Of a DNA stretch of 64,000 bases, positions 35,640-42,598 are shown piece after piece. Where the stretch lies: assembly GCA_040902655.1 (NCBI GenBank), contig JBBDWV010000025.1:53301-117300 (forward strand), in the 5' to 3' direction. Under the pieces are notes generated by a model. That model did not search any database. It was given only the letters and a program-made list of their open reading frames with translations, and was not told the origin of the DNA. Source of the DNA: Mycobacteriales bacterium. GTDB lineage: Bacteria > Actinomycetota > Actinomycetes > Mycobacteriales > SCTD01. Positions within the stretch are counted from its first letter, which is position 1. The number at the start of each line of letters is the position of its first letter. A program made the translations under genes and the position numbers.

Positions 35640-36637
35640 GCCGGGGACCGTAGCCCGAAGCGGTCCCGGAGGACGGCCCGCTGCCCGGCGTCGGCCCGCG
35701 GGACGACGAGCAGCATCGGGCAGCCGTCGCGCACGGCCGTGATGGCGGCCGCCTCGCGGGCCGACAGCTCGTCTGCCCGGTCGACCACGACCAGACCGAG
35801 CCGCTCGACCGGAGCAAGGCCCGAGGGCGCTGCGAAGACGAAGTCCGGCTCCGCCGCCTCCGCCCGCATCGCCGCCAGGTCCTGCTCGCCCGGCGGCTGG
35901 GCGCGCGTCGCCGGCCGCGCACCGCCGGCCTGCCGCACCCGTGGCGGCGGGAGCGGCACGTCGGGCACCGGCCCGGCCGGCGGCCCCCAGGGCGGGCTCA
36001 CCCACAGCGTGCGGCCCGGCGTGGCGAGTCCGGCCAGCAGCGCGCCGGATGAGCCACCGCTGCCCGGCCGGGCCACCAGCAGGACGTCCAGGCCGTGCGC
36101 CGCGGCCGTGGCCGCCTCCGCCTGGCCCGGCCTGGGCGCCTCGAAGCCGAGCAGCTGGACGGCCTGGTCCACCGGCACGCCGGCCCCGCCGGTACGGACC
36201 GGCCAGCGCGGGAACACGCTGGGCGGCCAGAGGTAGGGCAGGTCGTCGGGCTCGCCGCCGAAGATCGGCCGGTAGTGCGCCGGGTCCTTGCGCAGCAGCG
36301 ACGAGCGGTGCGACAGGTGCAGCGCCTCCAGCCCGAACCACGGCGGCAGCGGCGCCCCGACCGGCTCGGCGCCGCCGGTCCAGGCGAGAAGTTGTGCGGC
36401 GACCGTGTCGGCGTAGCCGCGCCGGGTCCACTCCCGGCAGTTGGCCAGGCCGTACTCCACCAGCCCCGGGACGAAGCCGCGCCACATCCGTACCGCCGGG
36501 TGGTTCTTCCAGGCGTACGACGGCCAGGTCAGCGCGCGCAGGATCTGAAAGGTCTCGACCCGCTGCTTGCCGAGCCGCCGGTCGTCGAGCACGACGCAGC
36601 TGGCCCGCAGGTCGGGATAGGGGAGGAACGTCTGCAC
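35621..36637 (-). CDS. MSMEG_6728-like domain fused to a degenerate RecQ-like helicase module
   Basis: This 338-residue protein has an N-terminal part (about 1-150, MQTFLPYPDLRASCVVLDD, GKQRVETFQILRAL, HPAVRMWRGF) of the MSMEG_6728 family, related to pyrimidine-dimer glycosylase-like proteins. The C-terminal half follows a RecQ motif order: LLGFEAPRPGQAEA, GLDVLLVARPGSGGSSGALL, TLWVSPPWGP, FVFAAPSGLAPVERLGLVVV, DRADELS and LGLRSP. The Walker A Lys is lost (GSGGSSG), DEAH is DRAD and the TAT motif is missing. The second RecA lobe is absent. It may bind damaged DNA with a non-catalytic helicase-like module. Assignments are by eye. Confidence 0.8.
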   Translation of the reverse strand: MQTFLPYPDLRASCVVLDDRRLGKQRVETFQILRALTWPSYAWKNHPAVRMWRGFVPGLVEYGLANCREWTRRGYADTVAAQLLAWTGGAEPVGAPLPPWFGLEALHLSHRSSLLRKDPAHYRPIFGGEPDDLPYLWPPSVFPRWPVRTGGAGVPVDQAVQLLGFEAPRPGQAEAATAAAHGLDVLLVARPGSGGSSGALLAGLATPGRTLWVSPPWGPPAGPVPDVPLPPPRVRQAGGARPATRAQPPGEQDLAAMRAEAAEPDFVFAAPSGLAPVERLGLVVVDRADELSAREAAAITAVRDGCPMLLVVPRADAGQRAVLRDRFGLRSPAQVTVS

Positions 36638-36651
36638 CCCCGATCGGTGCC

Positions 36652-37860
36652 CTACACGTGCTCGAGGAATCCGCGGATCATCGCCATCGTCTCCTCGGGG
36701 TGTTCGAACTGCGGGACGTGGCCGCAGTCCTCCAGCACGACCTGCCCGGCGCTCGGCAGGGAGTTGGCGACGTGCCGGGCGAAGGAGGGCGGCACCAGCC
36801 GGTCGCGGTCCCCCCAGAGGAACAGCGCCGGCGGGAGCAGCCCCGGCAGCCGCTGCCAGAAGCCGTTCCTGCCGTACGCGTCCTCGAGGTAGATCTGCCG
36901 AGCGGCGCTGAAGAAGGCGATCCGGTGGGCGCGGTCACGCAGGACCCGGATCGACTCGTCGGCGGCCGCGTCGTACCACGAGCGGGGCAGCCGGTCCGGG
37001 TCGCTGAACATCGCGCGGATGCCCTCGACGACCAGCCGATGGCTCTGCGGCACCGGGAGGCGGGCCAACTCGGGGGAGGCGAAGCGCACCAGCGGCACCC
37101 ACTGGCGCAGCCGCCGGAAGGCCGGCGAGGGCGTCAGCAACACCAGGGCGCGGACCGAGCCGGGCTGCGCCAGGCCGCACTCCAGCGCCACCCGGCCGCC
37201 CAGGCTGTTGCCGACGAGGACGGCACCGCGGCTGCCGGTGGCCCGCTGGAAGGCCTGCACCCAGGCGGCGAACCAGGCAGCGTTGTACGGCACCCGCGGC
37301 GCGGCGCTCGCGCCGAAGCCGGGCAGATCGGGGGCCAGCACGCGGTGGTCGACGGCCAGGTCGCCGAGGACCGGCAGCACGCTGGCGTTGGTGGCGCCCA
37401 GTCCGTGCAGCAGCAGGACCGGCGGGGCGTCCTCGGCGCCGGCCTCGAGATAGCCGGTCCGCACACCCATCGCGGTCGTCTCGAGCGCGCGGGCGAAGTG
37501 GGCCGGCCGGACCGGGTCCTCGGGGGAGAAGAGCCCGTCCAGCTGGAGGGCCAGCGCGAGGTCGCCACGCACCGTGAGCCGTTCGTCGAGGAAGGCGGCG
37601 ACGCCGGAGGTGGTGCCGCGGACGACCTCCGCGAGGGTGTCGGCCCCGCTGCGGACGACGAGCGTGGGGCGGGGCGTGACGCCGCGCCGGGCCCGGCCGC
37701 GGCCGGCGTCGATCTCGACGGTCCACACGCCGCCGTCGGTCGCGTCGAAGACGATCGTGGCGGTGCGTCGCTCCAGGACGGTGCCCTCGAGGCCGCGTCG
37801 CAGCCGGCTGGTCAGCAGCGCGTCGAGGTCTGCGCCGAGGGCGGAGGCCACGGTGGTCAT
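36652..37860 (-). CDS. alpha/beta-fold hydrolase with N-terminal SCP2-like domain
   Basis: This 402-residue protein has an N-terminal region (about 1-115, ATIVFDATDGGVWTVEIDAG, TLAEVVRGTTSGVAAFLDER, VRGDLALALQ) that matches SCP2 sterol-binding domains. A hydrolase domain follows with LLLHGLGATNAS, DLPGFGAS, the nucleophile elbow GNSLGG and His in EDCGHVPQFEHPEE. The fusion suggests a lipid or sterol-ester substrate presented by the SCP2-like part. The ATG at 37860 is clear. The upstream small genes run in the same direction. Confidence 0.88.
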   Translation of the reverse strand: MTTVASALGADLDALLTSRLRRGLEGTVLERRTATIVFDATDGGVWTVEIDAGRGRARRGVTPRPTLVVRSGADTLAEVVRGTTSGVAAFLDERLTVRGDLALALQLDGLFSPEDPVRPAHFARALETTAMGVRTGYLEAGAEDAPPVLLLHGLGATNASVLPVLGDLAVDHRVLAPDLPGFGASAAPRVPYNAAWFAAWVQAFQRATGSRGAVLVGNSLGGRVALECGLAQPGSVRALVLLTPSPAFRRLRQWVPLVRFASPELARLPVPQSHRLVVEGIRAMFSDPDRLPRSWYDAAADESIRVLRDRAHRIAFFSAARQIYLEDAYGRNGFWQRLPGLLPPALFLWGDRDRLVPPSFARHVANSLPSAGQVVLEDCGHVPQFEHPEETMAMIRGFLEHV

Positions 37861-37954
37861 CGGCTTGACGCTACCCAGCAGCCGCTGGAGGTACCTGCGG
37901 CAGGTCGCCGGTCACAGTGGCGAAGCCTCCACGGGGTCGCCCGCTGGGGAGAAC

Positions 37955-38248
37955 TCAGGACCGGGCGCGCCGACCGCCCGGTCCCTCCAGCCCCTGCGGC
38001 GCCTTGCCCGTCAGCTTCATCTTCGCGGTCGCGGTGCCGCGGGTGGCCAGCAGCCGCGCGACGCCCAGGGCGATGCCGCTCGCGGCGGCCCACGACACGG
38101 CCTCGGCCCACGGCGTGCCGGGCGCTGCCGGCGAACTGGGCGGGTCGGTGTGCCTGGTCCTGTGCCACACGGTGCTGATGAGCTTGTCACTGACCTTGCG
38201 CGCCACGAGCCCGGTCGCGATGCCCACCAGCTTCGATCCGATCGCCAT
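37955..38248 (-). CDS. DUF4235 family protein
   Basis: This 97-residue protein begins MAIGSKLVGIATGLVARKVSDK and has a second amphipathic or membrane-associated helix (WAAASGIALGVARLLATRG), the usual layout of DUF4235 proteins. The family is actinobacterial and has no known function. The ATG at 38248 lies inside the end of the DUF3093 gene, an overlap of 62 bp in the same direction. Confidence 0.82.
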   Translation of the reverse strand: MAIGSKLVGIATGLVARKVSDKLISTVWHRTRHTDPPSSPAAPGTPWAEAVSWAAASGIALGVARLLATRGTATAKMKLTGKAPQGLEGPGGRRARS

Positions 38249-38786
38249 CGTCCGGTCCCTCTCGCTCGCCCCTGGTCGTCCCAGCGGCCCCTGCCCGCGA
38301 CCGGTGTGGCGGACACGTGCGCGCAGCGCTCTCGTCGGCTGCGTGCTGCTCATGCACCAGCGCGGCGGTCAGCGCCTGCGGGTCGCGGGTACCCACCAGC
38401 CAGTAGGGGGTGTCGTCTTCCGGGTCCGCGACCTGCACCCGCACCGAGCGGGGCAGCCAGGCGCGGGTGACGACGTAGGCCCGTGGCTCGGCCAGCGGGC
38501 CGCGGACCCGCCGGGTGGCCTCGCGGTCCAGCGGCGTGACGGCTCCGACGTGTGCGAGCGGGATCCTGGCCCCCGGGACGTGCAGCACCCCCTCCGCCAC
38601 CTGGACCCGGCCGCGGGAGGCCAGCGCGACGCCCGTCAGCGCGAGCACCGGCAACAGGGCATACGGCAGCACGGCGCGGGGACCGTCCCCGCCACCGTGG
38701 AGGGCGGCCGCCCCGAGTAGCGCCAGGCCGAGCGCACCGGCCCACCACAGGGACGGCGCGACGAGCCTTTCCTCGTAGTCGCTCAC
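38187..38786 (-). CDS. DUF3093 family membrane protein
   Basis: This 199-residue protein starts at GTG (VSDYEERLVAPSLWWAGAL), the typical DUF3093 beginning. It has two membrane helices near residues 10-60 and then the conserved DUF3093 pattern IPLAHVGAVTPLDREATRR and AYVVTRAWLPRSVRVQVAD-type strand. DUF3093 proteins are usually near 150 residues; here an unstructured Arg/Gly-rich tail of about 45 residues overlaps the DUF4235 gene. It is divergent from dut, the standard actinobacterial arrangement. Confidence 0.86.
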   Translation of the reverse strand: MSDYEERLVAPSLWWAGALGLALLGAAALHGGGDGPRAVLPYALLPVLALTGVALASRGRVQVAEGVLHVPGARIPLAHVGAVTPLDREATRRVRGPLAEPRAYVVTRAWLPRSVRVQVADPEDDTPYWLVGTRDPQALTAALVHEQHAADESAARTCPPHRSRAGAAGTTRGEREGPDDGDRIEAGGHRDRARGAQGQ

Positions 38787-38893
38787 AGACGTGCCTTCCG
38801 GTCGGGTCGCGGTGCCGACGGTACGGCGGGGCGCGGGTACGGTCGTTCCCGGCCCGATCCCGGGCCAACGAGCGCGAGGAGGGCGGTGCACCG

Positions 38894-39358
38894 GTGCTCG
38901 AGGTCTCCGTGCGCCGACTCGACCCGGAGGTCCCCCTGCCGGGCTACGCCCACCCCGGCGACGCGGGCTGTGACCTGGTCACCACCCAGGACGCGGACGT
39001 CGCGCCGGGGGAGCGGGTCGTCCTGCGGACCGGCCTCGCGCTGGCGCTCCCCGAGGGATACGCCGCCTTCGTCCACCCGCGTTCCGGGCTGGCCGCACAC
39101 CACGGGGTGTCGCTGGTGAACGCTCCGGGCACGATCGACGCCGGTTACCGGGGCGAGGTCCAGATGATCGTCATCAACCACGACCCCCGGCAGGTGCTGC
39201 GGCTGCGGCGCATGGACCGGGTCGCCCAGCTGGTCGTCCAGCGGGTGGAGCACGTCGTGTGGCGTGAGGAGGTCGGCGAGCTGCCGCCGTCCGCACGCGG
39301 CACGGGCGGGCACGGCTCCACCGGACGCCGTGCCGCCGCAGCAGGAACTGGAGGGTGA
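38894..39358 (+). CDS. dut: dUTP diphosphatase (dUTPase)
   Basis: This 154-residue trimeric enzyme hydrolyses dUTP to dUMP and diphosphate. All five motifs are visible: HPGDAGCDL, VHPRSGLAAHHG, GTIDAGYRGEVQ, RMDRVAQLVVQ and the C-terminal RGTGGHGSTGR. In the last motif the ring-stacking Phe of GGFGSTG is replaced by His. The GTG start follows GAGGAGGG. The stop overlaps the DUF3710 start (GTGA). Confidence 0.95.
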   Translation: MLEVSVRRLDPEVPLPGYAHPGDAGCDLVTTQDADVAPGERVVLRTGLALALPEGYAAFVHPRSGLAAHHGVSLVNAPGTIDAGYRGEVQMIVINHDPRQVLRLRRMDRVAQLVVQRVEHVVWREEVGELPPSARGTGGHGSTGRRAAAAGTGG

Positions 39359-40101
39359 GCGTGTTCCGTCGCCGAAAGAACGAGCCGGCCGCCTCGACCG
39401 AGCCGGACGCCTCGAACGAGCAGGCCGTCGAGGCGGCTTCCGAGGAGCTGCCGATCGAGGATCTGCTGCCCGCGCAAGCCCCTCCGCAGGGTCCCTGGGA
39501 CGAGGCCGACGCGCCGGAGGACGAGCTGAACCGGATCGACCTCGGGGGGCTGCGGGTGCCCGTCCTGCCCGACACCGAGGTCCGGGTCGACGTCAGCCCG
39601 GAGGGTGAGGTGGTCGCAGCCACCCTCGTCCAGGGGCAGAGCGCGATGCAGGTCAACGCCTTCGCCGCGCCGCGCCGCTCCGGCATCTGGGCGGAGGTGC
39701 GCAGCGAGATCGCCGAGGCGCTGCGCGCCAGCGGCGGAGGGGCCACCGACGGGGAGGGCCCGTACGGCGCCGAGCTGCACGCCCAGGTCCCGACCGAGGT
39801 CCCGGACGGCGGCGGCACGGCCCTCGCTCCCGCCCGCTTCGTCGGCATCGACGGGCCGCGGTGGTTCCTGCGCGCGCTCATCACCGGGCCGGGCGCCACC
39901 GACGTCGAGGCGGCCGAACCGCTGCTCGCCGCGCTGCGCCGCGTCGTCGTCGTGCGCGGCGGCGAGGCGATGGCGGTGCGTGACCCGTTGCCGCTGCGGC
40001 TGCCCAAGGAGGTCGCGGCCGCGGCGACCGCCTCCGCCTCGGCGGAGTCGGCGCCGCTTCCGCCGCCCGAACGCGGCCCCGAGATCAGCGAGCTGCGCTG
40101 A
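39355..40101 (+). CDS. DUF3710 family protein
   Basis: This 248-residue protein begins with VFRRRKNEPA followed by an acidic, disordered region (about 8-60). The conserved DUF3710 core has NRIDLGGLRVP, VVAATLVQGQSAMQVNAFAA, IWAEVRSEIAEALRASGG and RWFLRALITGPGA. No biochemical function is known. It nearly always lies between dut and the OB-fold gene in Actinobacteria, and overlaps dut here by four bases. Confidence 0.92.
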   Translation: MSVFRRRKNEPAASTEPDASNEQAVEAASEELPIEDLLPAQAPPQGPWDEADAPEDELNRIDLGGLRVPVLPDTEVRVDVSPEGEVVAATLVQGQSAMQVNAFAAPRRSGIWAEVRSEIAEALRASGGGATDGEGPYGAELHAQVPTEVPDGGGTALAPARFVGIDGPRWFLRALITGPGATDVEAAEPLLAALRRVVVVRGGEAMAVRDPLPLRLPKEVAAAATASASAESAPLPPPERGPEISELR

Positions 40102-40121
40102 TCCGGACGTAGGCTGTCCCC

Positions 40122-40490
40122 GTGTCAGGACGCTTCCGCCGGGCCCTTGCCCGGCTCACCGAGGAGGACGACGAGATCGCCGGTCGCGTGCTGCAGGGCG
40201 AGGCCGCCTCGGCCGGCGCCACCGCGGTCTCGCGGTGCCTGCGAGGTGAGCCGGTGTGCGTGGCGGGCACTCTGCGCGCGGTCACGCTGCGGCCGCGCGC
40301 GGGGGTGCCGACGCTGGAGGCGGAGCTCTACGACGGCACCGGCTCGGTGATGCTGATCTGGCTGGGCCGGCGGCGGATCGGCGGCATCGAGTGCGGTCGG
40401 TCCCTGGTGGCCCGCGGTCGCATGACGGTGCACGACGGCCGTCCGACGCTGTACAACGTGGAGTACGAGCTGCGGCCGGCCGTTGTCTGA
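40122..40490 (+). CDS. OB-fold nucleic acid-binding domain protein
   Basis: This 122-residue protein has a short helical N-terminus and an OB-fold: VCVAGTLRAVTLRPRAGVPT, LEAELYDGTGSVMLIWLGRR and SLVARGRMTVHDGRPTLYN. It resembles the RecG wedge or tRNA anticodon-type OB domains and belongs to the actinobacterial gene set with dut and DUF3710. It probably binds single-stranded nucleic acid. Its end overlaps the DUF3159 gene by 8 bp. Confidence 0.9.
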   Translation: MSGRFRRALARLTEEDDEIAGRVLQGEAASAGATAVSRCLRGEPVCVAGTLRAVTLRPRAGVPTLEAELYDGTGSVMLIWLGRRRIGGIECGRSLVARGRMTVHDGRPTLYNVEYELRPAVV

Positions 40491-41136
40491 CACCCTCTCC
40501 GGCGCGCCCGCGGCCAAGCCCGCGCTCGTCGATGCCCTCGGCGGCAAACGCGGGCTCCTCGACAGCGGCCTGCCTGCCGTCGTCTTCGTCCTCGTCCATT
40601 CGCTGGTGCAGCCCTTCGCGTCCCGGTCGGTCGCGCTCGACGCCGCACTCGGTTCCGCCGTCGCCGTCGGGCTGACGGTCGTCCTCCTGCGGCTGGTGCG
40701 AAGGGAGACGCTGCAGCAGGCCATCTCGGGCTTTCTCGGCCTGGCGATCGCGGTGTTCTTCGCGCGGCGCTCCGGCGAGGCCCGTGGCTTCTTTCTGCCC
40801 GGCATCTTCATCAACATCACGTACGGCCTGGTCTTCCTCGGCTCGGCTCTGGTCGGCCGACCGCTGGTCGGGGCGATCTACGCCGCGATCGACGGACTGG
40901 ACAAGCGCTGGCGGGAGGACCCGCGGCTGCGCCGGATCTTCGCTGTCGCGTCGGTCGGCTGGGCGCTGGTGTTTGCCTCCCGCGCGGTGGTGCAGGGCAG
41001 CCTCTACCTGATGGACCGGCCGGGGCTGCTCGCCGCGGCACGACTGCTCATGGGCTGGCCGCTGACGATCGGGGCGGTGGCGCTCACGGTGGCATATGTC
41101 AGGCGGGCGCGCGCCCGTACCGCCGCGGTCAGCTGA
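40483..41136 (+). CDS. DUF3159 family integral membrane protein
   Basis: This 217-residue protein has about six membrane helices, including VVFVLVHSLVQPF, the segment ISGFLGLAIAVFFARRSGEARGFF split by a charged loop, and FINITYGLVFLGSALVGRPL. The C-terminal half has FASRAVVQGSLYLMDRPGLL, characteristic of DUF3159. The TTG start overlaps the OB-fold gene. The function is unknown; conserved linkage to potassium-related genes has led to the guess of a membrane homeostasis role. It overlaps the convergent TrkA gene by 8 bp. Confidence 0.9.
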   Translation: MSDTLSGAPAAKPALVDALGGKRGLLDSGLPAVVFVLVHSLVQPFASRSVALDAALGSAVAVGLTVVLLRLVRRETLQQAISGFLGLAIAVFFARRSGEARGFFLPGIFINITYGLVFLGSALVGRPLVGAIYAAIDGLDKRWREDPRLRRIFAVASVGWALVFASRAVVQGSLYLMDRPGLLAAARLLMGWPLTIGAVALTVAYVRRARARTAAVS

Positions 41137-41818
41137 CGGGGCCGCGGCGGGGCCGCGGCGGGTGGCCGCCGAGCAGGGCGTCCAGCTCGCTCTCGACCTC
41201 GGTGGTCGCCACGAGCAGCAGCTCGTCGCCGCCCTCGAGCGCCGCGTCGGGCGTCGGCAGCACGACCCGGCCCTCACGCAGGATCGCGACCAGCGCACTG
41301 TCGGTGGGCCAGGGGATGTCGCCCACGAGCCGGCCGACCAGCGGGGCGTCGTCGGCCAGGGTCAACTCGACCAGGTTGGCCTCTCCGCGCTGGAAGGTCA
41401 GCAGCCGCACCAGGTCACCGACGGAGACGGCCTCCTCGACCACCGCCGCGAGCAGCCGGGGTGAGGACACCGACACGTCCACGCCCCACGACTCGTTGAA
41501 CAGCCACTCGTTCTTGGGGTGGTTGACCTTCGCGACGACGCGGTCGACGCCGAACTCGGTCTTGGCGAGCAGCGAGACGACGAGGTTCACCTTGTCGTCA
41601 CCGGTGGCGGCGACGACGACCTGGCAGGTCTGCAGCCGCGCGGTGACCAGGGTGTCCAGCTCGCAGGCGTCCGCCAGCAACCACTCCGCCGCGGGGACGG
41701 TGTCCACCTTCAACGCGCGCGGCTCGCGCTCGATGAGCAGCACCTCATGGCCGTTGCCGAGCAGCTCGGCGGCGATGGAACGGCCGACGTTGCCGGCCCC
41801 CGCGATGGCGACGCGCAC
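41129..41818 (-). CDS. TrkA-family potassium regulatory protein (RCK), CeoC-like
   Basis: This 229-residue cytosolic protein has an RCK-N Rossmann fold with GAGNVGRSIAAELL (NAD(H) binding), LLADACELDTL and VVAATGDDKVNLVVSLLAKTEFG. The RCK-C domain covers about 140-220. RCK proteins gate potassium transporters in response to nucleotides. Its GTG start overlaps the stop of the upstream paralogue by one base (TAGTG). The pair corresponds to the adjacent ceoB/ceoC of mycobacteria. Confidence 0.92.
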   Translation of the reverse strand: MRVAIAGAGNVGRSIAAELLGNGHEVLLIEREPRALKVDTVPAAEWLLADACELDTLVTARLQTCQVVVAATGDDKVNLVVSLLAKTEFGVDRVVAKVNHPKNEWLFNESWGVDVSVSSPRLLAAVVEEAVSVGDLVRLLTFQRGEANLVELTLADDAPLVGRLVGDIPWPTDSALVAILREGRVVLPTPDAALEGGDELLLVATTEVESELDALLGGHPPRPRRGPVS

Positions 41819-42492
41819 TACTGCTCTCCTGCCTGCGGCGCGGCCGCCAGCACCGCGACCACCTCCTCGACCCGGTCGCCCTGCACCATGACGTGCAGCA
41901 GGTCACCCTCCTGCAGCACCGTCTGCGCGTGGGGCAGCATCCCGTCGCCGAGCCGGGTCAGCAGGGCCACCCTCGCCCCGGTCGCCTCCTCGAGCCGGGG
42001 AACCCGCTGCCCGACCCACGCAGGGTGGTACGCCAGCTCCGCCAGCACGATCCGGCCGCTGGGGTCGCGCCACTCGGTGGCCTCGCCCTGCGGCAGGAGC
42101 CGGCGGATCACCTGGTCGGCCGTCCAGCGGACCGTGGCCACCGTCGGAATGCCGAGCTTCTGGTAGACGGCGGCGCGCCGGGCGTCGTAGATGCGGGCGA
42201 CGACGTTGTCCAGGCCGAACGTCTCGCGGGCGACGCGGGCAGCGATGATGTTGGAGTTGTCGCCGCTCGACACCGCCGCGAAGGCGTGCGCCCGGTCGAT
42301 GCCGGCCTCCAGCAGGGTGTCCCGGTCGAAACCGACGCCGAGCACCTGGATGCCCGCGAAATCCGCCGACAGTCGACGGAAGGCCCCGGCGTCGCGGTCG
42401 ATGACGGCGACGGAATGGCCCAGGTCCTCGAGTTCACGGGCCAGGGCCGAGCCGACCCGGCCGCAGCCCATGATCACGACGTGCACGGCCAT
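41818..42492 (-). CDS. TrkA-family potassium regulatory protein (RCK), CeoB-like
   Basis: This 224-residue protein is the second RCK regulator, with GCGRVGSALARELEDLG, VIDRDAGAFRRL, VSSGDNSNIIAARVAR and NVVARIYDARRAAVYQKLG. The TrkA-C-like domain follows from about 140. ATG at 42492 is chosen; GTG at 42486 is an alternative. It is divergent from the KimA-like permease across 106 bp. Together the two RCK proteins could form a hetero-oligomeric gating ring, by analogy with Trk/Ktr systems. Confidence 0.92.
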   Translation of the reverse strand: MAVHVVIMGCGRVGSALARELEDLGHSVAVIDRDAGAFRRLSADFAGIQVLGVGFDRDTLLEAGIDRAHAFAAVSSGDNSNIIAARVARETFGLDNVVARIYDARRAAVYQKLGIPTVATVRWTADQVIRRLLPQGEATEWRDPSGRIVLAELAYHPAWVGQRVPRLEEATGARVALLTRLGDGMLPHAQTVLQEGDLLHVMVQGDRVEEVVAVLAAAPQAGEQ

Positions 42493-42504
42493 CCCTCTCG
42501 GCGA

Positions 42505-42570
42505 TCGCCCGCCGCCTCGGCGGGCCGAGCAGGACGCTACACGCGCCCGGCAGGTCGGGCGCCGGGCGTG
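42505..42570 (+). promoter_or_regulatory. two successive hairpins in the leader of the KimA-like permease
   Basis: CCCGCCG/CGGCGGG (42508-42514 with 42518-42524) is a perfect 7-bp stem with a 3-nt loop. A second stem CGCCCGGC/GCCGGGCG (42544-42551 with 42561-42568), extendable to ten pairs, ends 29 bp before the GTG. They fill much of the 106-bp divergent region. They could affect transcription or translation of the permease. They do not match the ydaO/yuaA c-di-AMP riboswitch pattern. Confidence 0.4.
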
Positions 42571-42598
42571 GCGTCGATCGGCCGTACCCTCTCCCCTC

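Noticed and set aside
41137-41162. GGGGCCGCGGC direct repeats after the DUF3159 gene
   Set aside because: Low-complexity GC sequence within the end of the convergent TrkA gene; explained by coding.
42493-42598. c-di-AMP (ydaO-type) riboswitch before the KimA-like gene
   Set aside because: The region is only 106 bp, has two simple hairpins, and lacks the conserved riboswitch core and pseudoknot elements.
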